A stretch of DNA of 64,000 bases from Coprobacter secundus (GTDB taxonomy: Bacteria > Bacteroidota > Bacteroidia > Bacteroidales > Coprobacteraceae), in contig JTDA01000003.1 in the NCBI GenBank assembly GCA_000803105.1, positions 62,001-126,000 of the forward strand, given 5' to 3'. Below, piece by piece: positions 50,963-59,169 of this stretch (position 1 is the stretch's first letter; each line of letters opens with the position of its first letter). A program made the position numbers and the translations under genes. The notes under the pieces were generated by a model that was not told the origin of the DNA, ran no database searches, and was given only the letters and a program-made list of their open reading frames with translations.

Positions 50963-51967
50963 ATGGGAAAGGTTGTTATTATAGCTGAAGCAGGTGTGAA
51001 TCATAATGGGAATTATGATTTAGCAAGAAAATTAATTATTGCAGCTAAAGATGCCGGAGCTGATTATGTAAAATTTCAGACTGCTCGTCCCGAGAGGGTT
51101 ATTTCCCGATATGCGCCCAAAGCGGAATACCAGTTAGGTACGACAAAAAAAGAAGAGTCGCAGCTTGATATGTGCCGGGCGATTCATTTGCCTTTGACAG
51201 ATTATAAGCCACTTAAGGATTTTTGTGATGAAATAGGAATAAAATTTCTTTCTACACCATTTGATTTAGAATCTATAGATGTGTTGGAAGGATTGGATAT
51301 GGATTATTATAAGATTCCGTCTGGAGAAATTACCAATTTACCATATTTGCAAAAAATTGCACGTTTGGGACGTCCAGTAATTATGTCAACCGGAATGTCC
51401 GGCTTGGGAGACATCGAGGCAGCACTCAGTGTGTTGACGAAAGAGGGGTTGGGTTTGGAGCAGATTACTCTTTTGCATTGTAATACTGAGTATCCTACTC
51501 CCTATGTTGATGTAAATCTTCGAGCAATGCAGACATTATCCGACTGTTTTGGTGTGAAGACAGGGTATTCGGACCATACCAAAGGTATAGAAGTTTCGTT
51601 AGCTGCAGTAGCTTTGGGGGCAGTCGTAATAGAAAAGCATTTTACTTTGGATAGAAATCTTCCCGGACCTGATCATAAAGCTTCGTTAGAGCCGGAAGAA
51701 CTGAAGAAAATGATAGAGTCTATCCGAAATATTGAATTGTGTTTGGGGAGTCCGGTAAAAAGAGTTTCTAATTCTGAAGCAAAGAACAGTGTTGTTGCTC
51801 GTAAAAGTTTGATTGCAGCCAGGGATATAAAAGCTGGAGAGGTTTTCTCTGAAGATAATATGACAGTGAAACGTCCGGGAAATGGAATTTCTCCGATGCG
51901 TTGGTATGAAGTAATTGGGAAAATTGCCCCTCGTGATTTTAAAGAGGATGAACTATTAGAATTGTAG
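50963..51967 (+). CDS. legI: N,N'-diacetyllegionaminate-type nonulosonate synthase (NeuB/LegI)
   Basis: 334-residue enzyme condensing the 6-deoxy-diamino-mannose with phosphoenolpyruvate to the nine-carbon acid. The NeuB barrel begins IIAEAGVNHNGNYDLARKLI, with DYVKFQTARPERV and SDHTKGIEVSLAAVALGAVVIEKHF (shown in part) near 207-228. A C-terminal SAF (antifreeze-like) domain occupies about 275-334 (SLIAARDIKAGEVFSEDNM). In context with legB, legC and legG it is assigned to the legionaminic rather than the neuraminic branch, although the sequences alone cannot separate them fully. Confidence 0.88.
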   Translation: MGKVVIIAEAGVNHNGNYDLARKLIIAAKDAGADYVKFQTARPERVISRYAPKAEYQLGTTKKEESQLDMCRAIHLPLTDYKPLKDFCDEIGIKFLSTPFDLESIDVLEGLDMDYYKIPSGEITNLPYLQKIARLGRPVIMSTGMSGLGDIEAALSVLTKEGLGLEQITLLHCNTEYPTPYVDVNLRAMQTLSDCFGVKTGYSDHTKGIEVSLAAVALGAVVIEKHFTLDRNLPGPDHKASLEPEELKKMIESIRNIELCLGSPVKRVSNSEAKNSVVARKSLIAARDIKAGEVFSEDNMTVKRPGNGISPMRWYEVIGKIAPRDFKEDELLEL

Positions 51968-51970
51968 GTT

Positions 51971-53140
51971 ATGCGAAAAATTTGTGTAATTACGGGGACA
52001 AGAGCTGAATATGGATTGTTGAGCCACCTAATGAAAATGATACAGGAAGATCCGGATTTGGATTTACAAATAATAGCTACTAATATGCATTTATCTCCAG
52101 AGTTCGGTTTGACCTTTCGAGAAATTGAAAATGACGGATTTATTATCAATAAGAAGGTAGAAATGCTTTTGTCGGCTGATACATCATCATCTATTGCAAA
52201 GTCTTTGGGATTGGGAATTATAGGATTTGCAGATGCCATACAAGATTTATCTCCCGATTTGATCGTAATTTTGGGTGATCGTTATGAGATGTTAGGTGCT
52301 GCATCTACAGCGTTATTTTTTCAAATTCCTGTTGCACATATTTCTGGTGGAGATGTTACGGAGGGAGTTTATGATGATGCAATTCGTCATTCTATTACCA
52401 AAATGAGCCATCTTCATTTCACAACGACAGAAGAGTACCGTAATCGAGTGATTCAGCTAGGTGAAGAGCCAGAACGAGTATTTAATGTTGGGTCTATAGG
52501 ATTGGATAATATTCGTCACTTACAACTTCTGAGTAGAGAAGATTTAGAAAGGAGCATAGGATTTAAAATCTCAAAGAAAACTTATATGGTCACGTATCAT
52601 CCGGTTACTCTTGAATATATGACTGCTCGAGAACAGTTTTCCGCACTACTAAGAGCTTTGGACGAAACGGATGCACATATTATTTTTACGAAACCGAATT
52701 CAGATTCTAATGGTCGTATTATCGCATCGATGATTGATGAATATGTAAACTGTCATTCTGATAGATCGGTAGCTTTCACATCTTTAGGATATCTTCGATA
52801 TTTGTCTGCATTGCAATATGTTGATGGGGTAATTGGAAATTCTTCAAGTGGTATTGTCGAGGTTCCATCTTTTGGGATACCGACGTTAGATATAGGTGCC
52901 CGACAAAAAGGTCGCCTTGCTGCATCATCTGTACTACATTGTGAGGCTTCTTACGAGGCTATTGCAGCAGGATTGAGTATGATTGCCACGAATACAGTGA
53001 AAGCTTCTGCTAAAAATACTAAAAATCCATATGAGAAGTCGGATACTACGGAGAATATTTGGAAGATAATAAAAAATTATCCTTTAGAAAATATTATTAA
53101 GAAGCATTTTTATGATGTTAAGATTTGTACGGATAAATGA
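51971..53140 (+). CDS. legG: UDP-sugar 2-epimerase (hydrolysing), NeuC/LegG
   Basis: 389-residue GT-B-fold enzyme that removes the nucleotide and inverts C2, giving the free mannose-configured diamino sugar. Family blocks are VITGTRAEYGLLSHLMKMI (about 5-23), LIVILGDRYEMLGAASTALF, PVAHISGGDVTEG and VIGNSSSGIVEVPSFG. It starts three bases after legI, and its stop overlaps the start of the next gene by four bases. Whether the substrate carries one or two acetamido groups follows from the LegB/LegC context, not from this protein. Confidence 0.9.
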   Translation: MRKICVITGTRAEYGLLSHLMKMIQEDPDLDLQIIATNMHLSPEFGLTFREIENDGFIINKKVEMLLSADTSSSIAKSLGLGIIGFADAIQDLSPDLIVILGDRYEMLGAASTALFFQIPVAHISGGDVTEGVYDDAIRHSITKMSHLHFTTTEEYRNRVIQLGEEPERVFNVGSIGLDNIRHLQLLSREDLERSIGFKISKKTYMVTYHPVTLEYMTAREQFSALLRALDETDAHIIFTKPNSDSNGRIIASMIDEYVNCHSDRSVAFTSLGYLRYLSALQYVDGVIGNSSSGIVEVPSFGIPTLDIGARQKGRLAASSVLHCEASYEAIAAGLSMIATNTVKASAKNTKNPYEKSDTTENIWKIIKNYPLENIIKKHFYDVKICTDK

Positions 53141-53847
53141 AGGATAAAGGGATGAATATATTATATGTTATTCCTGCGAGAGGAGGAAGTAAAGGTATTC
53201 CCCATAAAAATATAAAATTATTAGGAGGAAAACCTCTAATCGGATATTCTATTGAATTGGCTCGTCAATTAACGTCTGACGAACATATTTGTGTATCCAC
53301 TGATGATGAGGAGATTGTGCGTGTTGTGGAAAATTATGGTTTAGCTGTTCCGTTCAGACGGCCGAAAGAGTTGTCTGGTGATCAGGTGGGAACTTATGAA
53401 GTTTTGTTACACGCGCTTAGTTATTATGAATCTTTAGGTAGACATTATGATGTTTTGGTTTTGTTGCAGCCGACTTCTCCTTTTAGAAAAGAAAAGTTTG
53501 TGAAGGAAGCATTAGCTTTATATACACCTGATATAGATATGGTTGTGTCTGTAAAAGAGGCCGTTTCTAATCCTTATTATAATTGTTATGAAGAAGATGG
53601 TGATCATTTTCTGCATTTGTCTAAAGGGAACGGGAAATTGATTCGTCGGCAGGATGCCCCTCAAGCTTGGGAATACAATGGCGCTATATATGTTATCAAT
53701 ATAGCATCTCTTCGAAAGATGAGTTTGGGAGAGTTTCCCCGTAGACGTAAATATGTTATGGATGATAAGTATTCTATAGACTTAGATACTCCTTTTGATT
53801 GGATGGTAGCAGAGATGATGCTACAAGAAAATATTGTAACTTTTTGA
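53137..53847 (+). CDS. legF: CMP-nonulosonic acid synthetase (NeuA/LegF)
   Basis: 236-residue cytidylyltransferase activating the nonulosonic acid with CTP. The nucleotide-binding motif is VIPARGGSKGIPHKNIKLL (about 11-29), followed by CVSTDDEEI and LLQPTSPFR, both standard. An internal ATG at codon 6 is an alternative start. Its product is the donor for the transferase proposed at the head of the operon. It overlaps legG by four bases and is followed after three bases by the PtmE-like gene. Confidence 0.92.
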   Translation: MKDKGMNILYVIPARGGSKGIPHKNIKLLGGKPLIGYSIELARQLTSDEHICVSTDDEEIVRVVENYGLAVPFRRPKELSGDQVGTYEVLLHALSYYESLGRHYDVLVLLQPTSPFRKEKFVKEALALYTPDIDMVVSVKEAVSNPYYNCYEEDGDHFLHLSKGNGKLIRRQDAPQAWEYNGAIYVINIASLRKMSLGEFPRRRKYVMDDKYSIDLDTPFDWMVAEMMLQENIVTF

Positions 53848-53850
53848 GTT

Positions 53851-54897
53851 ATGGGAAATACAGAACGTTTTGTAATACGAGATTATGTTTCAATTCTTGA
53901 GGCCTTGAAAGTTTTGAATCGACTACCGAGCAATACTTTGACTTTATTTATTGTCGATGAAAATGACCGAATGGTCGGGACTTTAACAGATGGGGATATC
54001 CGTAGGAGTTTAATATCAGGAGCGCAATTAAATGACCCTGTTTCTTCTGTCATGTTTGCCCATTTTCGATATGTAAAAAGCAGTGGCATAGATGTCAGGG
54101 CAATTAGGGAATTAAAGAAGCTGCAAATAGCTTTAGTTCCCTGTCTGGATGACGAACATCGTATAACCGGTGTTTATAATTTGCGAGAATTACGTTCTGT
54201 ATTACCGGTAGATGCTGTTTTAATGGCAGGAGGGAAAGGCGAAAGATTACGTCCACTGACTGAAAAAACACCAAAACCATTGTTGAAAGTAGGAGATAAA
54301 TGTATCATCGATTATAATGTTGAACGTCTTATCTCTTATGGGATAGACCGTATATCGGTAACGGTAAATTATTTAGCAGAACAGATTGAAGCGCATTTTT
54401 CTAAACTTGTAAATGATGTACAGGTAAATTGCGTACGAGAACCCCAATTTTGGGGTACTATGGGCTCTCTTACGTTAATCGATTCATTTTATAATGATAC
54501 GATTTTACTGATGAATTCTGACTTATTTACTAATATTGATTATGAAGATTTTTATTTGCACCATATAGATAAAAACGCTGATTTATCAGTGGCTGCTGTA
54601 CCTTATCTGGTATCAGTCCCTTATGCTATTTTTAAAACTGAAGCGGAAAGAGTATTGGCTCTTGAGGAAAAGCCGACATATAATTATTATGCAAATGCAG
54701 GTATATATTTGATAAAAAAAAGGTTATTGGAACTTATGCCTCGAAATACATTTTATAATGCTACTGATTTTATCGATTTATTGATAAAGAAAAGGAAAAG
54801 GGTTGTTCGTTTTCCAATAACAGGAAATTGGATAGATATAGGAAAACCAGAGGATTATAAACGAGCACAAGATTTGGCTCGACATATAGAAATGTAA
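53851..54897 (+). CDS. ptmE: CBS-domain nucleotidyltransferase, PtmE-like
   Basis: 348-residue protein. Residues about 1-120 are a pair of CBS domains (TLFIVDENDRMVGTLTDGDI, then a second copy ending GVYNLRELR); residues about 122-345 are an NTP transferase with VLMAGGKGERLRPLTEKTPK (in the motif G-G-x-G-x-R-L) and NWIDIGKPEDY near the end. This architecture matches PtmE of Campylobacter, the glucosamine-1-phosphate guanylyltransferase that feeds legionaminic acid synthesis with a GDP-linked sugar. The CBS pair may regulate it through nucleotide binding. It is the last gene of the operon, convergent with a flippase gene three bases away. Confidence 0.83.
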   Translation: MGNTERFVIRDYVSILEALKVLNRLPSNTLTLFIVDENDRMVGTLTDGDIRRSLISGAQLNDPVSSVMFAHFRYVKSSGIDVRAIRELKKLQIALVPCLDDEHRITGVYNLRELRSVLPVDAVLMAGGKGERLRPLTEKTPKPLLKVGDKCIIDYNVERLISYGIDRISVTVNYLAEQIEAHFSKLVNDVQVNCVREPQFWGTMGSLTLIDSFYNDTILLMNSDLFTNIDYEDFYLHHIDKNADLSVAAVPYLVSVPYAIFKTEAERVLALEEKPTYNYYANAGIYLIKKRLLELMPRNTFYNATDFIDLLIKKRKRVVRFPITGNWIDIGKPEDYKRAQDLARHIEM

Positions 54898-54900
54898 TAA

Positions 54901-56373
54901 TCATTGCTTATTTTTGTTTATTCTACTTTTTGCGTATTCCAAAATGTCTTGTAGAATGTGAGAGTTCAAACTCTTATTGATGGCGTAGTATAGCAAAACA
55001 CCTGTTAGTGTTTGGAGTATGAGTAGTAACCATTCCTTATCGATGATTATGGGTAGTAACACTAACGGTATTGAAATTATTATAGTAATTGCACAATATG
55101 GTATCATATCTTTTACTTGTTTTTTTATTCCGTATCCAACGACTTTTCCGCTGATATAAGCCATAAGTAGATAATGTAAAATAGAGACAAAAACTTGTCC
55201 TAAAACGAGAATTGTAACACCCATTTTTAGTGTAACGAAGATGGCTATCAGAGACAATATATCTTTTACTATTTCTAAGTATAACATAATTTTTACTTTT
55301 CCAATCCCTAAAATGCAGTTATTAAGGAATACTGTCAGTGTAGTAAAAATCCCTCTGAATATAAGGAGTTGAAAGAGTAGAATAGATGCATCCCATTTGT
55401 TTCCGAATAATGTTCTGAATAGAGGTTCTGCAACGATGATGAGACCTGCATATATAGGAAAAATGATAAAAGAGGTAAGTTTGTTCATTTTACTTATTGC
55501 CCGGTGCAGCCGCTCTCGATTATCTTGCATATCGGCGAGAATCGGTAGAAAGGAAGAGCCCAAAATTTGCCCTAGAGCTGTGATTCCCATTTTACTCCAT
55601 TTATCCGCTTGTGTGTAGAATCCGAGCTGTTTTAGATTGTAAAAAGAGCCGATGATAAAAGAATAGATATTAAGAAATATCGTGTTGAACAAGGATGTCA
55701 TCATGACACCTGAACCTATTTGGAATATTTCTGATAAAGATTTTTTGCTAAAAGTCCAGCTGGGCCTCCATGAGTTGAATTTCCATAAAATTGCTGATTT
55801 TACCGATGAAAGTACAAGTGCTTGAGCTACCATTGCCCATGCTCCGTATCCGTTTAGTGCCATTATTAGAGCTAAGGCTCCGGAGAGAAATAGCCCGATG
55901 GAATTTGAAATGGCAATTATTTTTACATCCATTTTTTTCATCAACTTTGTGCTTTGTACCATTCCAAAAGCCAGTATTATGAAATTCAGGAACATAACTC
56001 GGGAGAGTGTTATAAGCCTTTTGTCATGAAAAATATCAGCAATAAGAGGAGCTGTAAACCATAAAAGAATATATAATATTACACTGATTCCAATGTTGAA
56101 AAAGAAAATAGTGCTGAAATCGGTCTGTGTAACATTTTTTTTCTGAATAAGAGCCGATGAAAATCCACTGTCAATAAATAGATTGGCAAATGCTGTAAAA
56201 ATAGTTATAGCCCCGATGAGGCCGAAATCTTCAGGCATGAGAACTTGAGCTAAAACTATACCAGTAACTGCATATAAGATTTGAGTAGATATACGGTCTA
56301 TTGTATTCCACATCAAGGTATTGGCAGTTTTTGCCTTTAAGTCGATGTTTGTATTTTGTGGTTCGTCTTTCAT
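54901..56373 (-). CDS. Wzx-type polysaccharide flippase, copy 1
   Basis: 490-residue inner-membrane protein of the MOP exporter superfamily with about fourteen hydrophobic helices. It opens ANTLMWNTIDRISTQILYAV and has MPEDFGLIGAITIFTAFANL and IDSGFSSALIQKK, typical of lipopolysaccharide-biosynthesis flippases of the WzxC/TuaB type. It should move a lipid-linked oligosaccharide to the periplasm. It is convergent with the ptmE-like gene and divergent from a GT4 gene. A paralog of the same type is 1.4 kb away. Confidence 0.93.
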   Translation of the reverse strand: MKDEPQNTNIDLKAKTANTLMWNTIDRISTQILYAVTGIVLAQVLMPEDFGLIGAITIFTAFANLFIDSGFSSALIQKKNVTQTDFSTIFFFNIGISVILYILLWFTAPLIADIFHDKRLITLSRVMFLNFIILAFGMVQSTKLMKKMDVKIIAISNSIGLFLSGALALIMALNGYGAWAMVAQALVLSSVKSAILWKFNSWRPSWTFSKKSLSEIFQIGSGVMMTSLFNTIFLNIYSFIIGSFYNLKQLGFYTQADKWSKMGITALGQILGSSFLPILADMQDNRERLHRAISKMNKLTSFIIFPIYAGLIIVAEPLFRTLFGNKWDASILLFQLLIFRGIFTTLTVFLNNCILGIGKVKIMLYLEIVKDILSLIAIFVTLKMGVTILVLGQVFVSILHYLLMAYISGKVVGYGIKKQVKDMIPYCAITIIISIPLVLLPIIIDKEWLLLILQTLTGVLLYYAINKSLNSHILQDILEYAKSRINKNKQ

Positions 56374-56479
56374 TTAAGACGCAAAATAACAATATATTTT
56401 AAATATTTGACTCAATCTTTTTTAGAAAATATAATAGGTATGTAGTTTATATGTATATTTACCAGTCAAAAGAAATGTG

Positions 56480-57739
56480 ATGAGAATTTTAGTATCTACG
56501 CCAACACTTTGCCATCCAGATTTTCCTCATTCTCCAAATACAGGTTTGGGACTTATGGTTTCATCTATTTCAGAAGCTCTGTATAAGTCTGGAAATGAGG
56601 TATATGTTAATAATTCCAGTTTTTTCGGTGCATCGTCTAAACGTTTGGGGTATTGCTTATTGTCACGGAGGTTATATGCTTTGTTATTTTCCTCGAAGTG
56701 GAAAGATATATTTCGTGGTTTTAAATATGCAATAATGGCTAAAGAAGAGTCTATATGGGCTCGCTATAATATTTTTAAATATTATTTTAGTATCGGCTAT
56801 AATGAGAAAATTATTAAACGGCTTACACCTGATTATATACATATACATGGTCTGACTATAAATACGTTACCTTTTATTATAGCTGCAGTTAGGCGAAATG
56901 TTTCATTTGTAATTACATTACATGGCTTAAATTCTTTGAATGAATCTATCAATTTATCGTCTTTTGCAAAGGCATTTGAGTTTAAGATACTTCAATTGCT
57001 GTTGGAGGGTCAAGTGGGGGTTTCTGTTGTCAGTTCTGGAATACAAAAAAAAATTATTGAAGAGTTCGGTGGGAAACGATATCCGACATTGAAAGTGATT
57101 TTGAATGCGATTCCTTTAGTGCAGACGACGTATTTAGATGTGATAAGAAAAAGACAAATTGTTTGTGTTGGGAACATCAATCAAAATAAAAATCAGGAGC
57201 AGCTGATTCGGGCTATAGCTTTGCTTCAGGGACAAATGGAAGAATATTTTCATGTTTTCTTTGTTGGAAATGATAATTTGCACGGAAAGTTACAAAATCA
57301 GGCTTTACTTTTAGGTGTGGATAAGTTTTGTCACTTTACAGGTTCATTGCCTCATAAAGAAGTTTTTTCTTTAATGAATGAGTCTTGGTGTACATGTTTA
57401 CTTAGCAAAGAAGAAGGTTTTGGATTGTCTCTGATTGAGGGGTATCGGTTTGGCCTTCCTGCGATTTGTTTTTCGGATATTGATGCTGCTTATGATATTT
57501 ATGATGATAAATGTACAGTCTTGATAAAAGAACGTACCGATGAAGCTGTTTCTTATGCGATTTCAGAGGCTTTTAGCCGGTATTGGGACCGTGATTACAT
57601 CCGAAAATTTTCGTTTAAATTTTCACTTGATTTGATGTCTGAAGGCTATATGGATTTTTTTAAAGAGAGCTGTCTTCCTAACTTGAATGAGCATAATATA
57701 AATGTTCTTATGGATGAATATATGTCTTCTGGAAAATAA
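56480..57739 (+). CDS. Family 4 glycosyltransferase
   Basis: 419-residue GT-B enzyme. The N-terminal domain contains SPNTGLGLMVSSISEAL and YIHIHGLTINTLPFI; the donor-binding domain has IVCVGNINQNKNQEQLIRAI, HFTGSLPHKEVFSLM and SKEEGFGLSLIEGYRFGLP with the conserved E-G-F-G-L-x-x-x-E pattern. The frame can begin with GTG at 56477, but the ATG at 56480 directly after is more likely. It lies between two flippase genes of opposite strand. Donor sugar unknown. Confidence 0.92.
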   Translation: MRILVSTPTLCHPDFPHSPNTGLGLMVSSISEALYKSGNEVYVNNSSFFGASSKRLGYCLLSRRLYALLFSSKWKDIFRGFKYAIMAKEESIWARYNIFKYYFSIGYNEKIIKRLTPDYIHIHGLTINTLPFIIAAVRRNVSFVITLHGLNSLNESINLSSFAKAFEFKILQLLLEGQVGVSVVSSGIQKKIIEEFGGKRYPTLKVILNAIPLVQTTYLDVIRKRQIVCVGNINQNKNQEQLIRAIALLQGQMEEYFHVFFVGNDNLHGKLQNQALLLGVDKFCHFTGSLPHKEVFSLMNESWCTCLLSKEEGFGLSLIEGYRFGLPAICFSDIDAAYDIYDDKCTVLIKERTDEAVSYAISEAFSRYWDRDYIRKFSFKFSLDLMSEGYMDFFKESCLPNLNEHNINVLMDEYMSSGK

Positions 57740-57744
57740 ATATG

Positions 57745-59157
57745 TCAATTGAATAGCAAATAATGCCTATCCATGTATCGAAAAATAGAATAGTAAGATG
57801 TGAAAAAGAATCCTATTTGAATTATTCCTAAGAAATAAATATTAGAAATAAATATTGTAAAAGATAGACTGGTTAAGAATAATATAACCCCGACGGATAG
57901 ATATGGGAAGATATCTTTTAGTTGCGTATACCAAGGATAGTCTACTTTTTCCCCAATAATGATGATGCTGAGGATATATACTATTATTCTTACTATTACT
58001 AAGCTTATAACCATATGTAACATTCCCATGTGCCAAGTTAAGAAGATTGCTATGAATATTAGCCCTATTTTTATTACCTCGAGGCGTAAAACAAGATGAG
58101 AATGTCCTGAAATTTTTATATAGTTTCCATTAATAGTCGTAAATACGGTAAAAATACCCGCAGCACATAATAATTGCAGATAAATAATTGATTCGGTCCA
58201 CTTTTCCGATAAAAATATTAGTACAAATGGTTTACTTATTAATATGAAACAGAGTAATGACGGAAATGTTATAAATGCCGTTAATTTCATTGTATCTCGA
58301 TATGCTTTGACCAATCTTTCTTTCTCGTTTTGTATAGCACTGAATACTGTATAGGTCGCGTTTTGTATGGTTCCGTATAATGTAGAGATTCCCATATCGG
58401 CCCATTTGGCAGCTTGGGTGTAAAATCCCAAAGAAGTTTTTCCATAAAGTCGGCCGATAAACGCAGAATAAATATTTAGGAATATTGAATTTAAGATATT
58501 GGCCAGTAAAATATTGGATCCAAATGCAAAGAGTTCACGAAACGATTTAATCGAAAAAATTGCTTTTGGATGCCATTTCCCGATAATCCATAATAAAATT
58601 GTTTTGGATACGGATTGCGACAGCATTTGGGCGACAAGGGCCCAAGCACCATAGTTGTGGAGTGCATAATAAAGAGCTGTCAGACCCGATATAAAGAGTG
58701 ATAAGAAATTGATAATTGTTACTTTTCTGAATTGTATTTCTTTTACAAGATGGGCTGTTTGGATAAGTCCTAAAGCGTTTATTAAGAATATGCAAAAAAG
58801 GCTTCGGGAGAGTGGAATAAGGATGGGTTGATCGAAAAAAGAGGCTATATTGGGAGCTCCTAAAAATAAGAGGATGTAAATTATGAATGATATCAATAAG
58901 TTGCAATAAAAGACTGTATTATAGTCTGCTTCTGTTGGATTTTGTTTTCTAACGAGAGCTGACGAAAAGCCGCTGTCGATGCAGGAGTTGGCAATAGCAA
59001 CAAAAATGGCCAGCATTCCTATCAAACCATAATCGGACGAATTCAGAATGCGGGCCAGTATTATTCCTATCACAATAGAGATAACCTGGTTTGAGACTTT
59101 ATCCAATGCATTCCATATAATTGCATTCCGAGTAGTCTTTTCCAGGTCTTCTATCAT
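57745..59157 (-). CDS. Wzx-type polysaccharide flippase, copy 2
   Basis: 470-residue MOP-superfamily flippase, clearly paralogous to the copy at 54901-56373: both share an N-terminal A-x-x-W-N-x-x-D, DYGLIGMLAIFVAIANS versus DFGLIGAITIFTAFANL, and IDSGFSSALVRKQN versus IDSGFSSALIQKKN. About fourteen membrane helices fill the protein. It is convergent with the GT4 gene (5-base gap) and begins 12 bases after the metG stop on the same strand, so it may be read through from metG. It closes the glycan locus on the right. Confidence 0.93.
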   Translation of the reverse strand: MIEDLEKTTRNAIIWNALDKVSNQVISIVIGIILARILNSSDYGLIGMLAIFVAIANSCIDSGFSSALVRKQNPTEADYNTVFYCNLLISFIIYILLFLGAPNIASFFDQPILIPLSRSLFCIFLINALGLIQTAHLVKEIQFRKVTIINFLSLFISGLTALYYALHNYGAWALVAQMLSQSVSKTILLWIIGKWHPKAIFSIKSFRELFAFGSNILLANILNSIFLNIYSAFIGRLYGKTSLGFYTQAAKWADMGISTLYGTIQNATYTVFSAIQNEKERLVKAYRDTMKLTAFITFPSLLCFILISKPFVLIFLSEKWTESIIYLQLLCAAGIFTVFTTINGNYIKISGHSHLVLRLEVIKIGLIFIAIFLTWHMGMLHMVISLVIVRIIVYILSIIIIGEKVDYPWYTQLKDIFPYLSVGVILFLTSLSFTIFISNIYFLGIIQIGFFFTSYYSIFRYMDRHYLLFN

Positions 59158-59169
59158 TTTTCCATACGT

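Noticed and set aside
51673..52239. 188-codon antisense frame across the legI/legG junction
   Set aside because: Spans the junction of two conserved genes on the other strand and encodes low-complexity Ser/Ile-rich sequence.
50963..53847. Assignment of the neuB/neuC/neuA-type genes to sialic acid (Neu5Ac) synthesis
   Set aside because: The directly linked LegB dehydratase, LegC aminotransferase and PtmE-like gene indicate a 6-deoxy diamino sugar, which Neu5Ac synthesis does not use.
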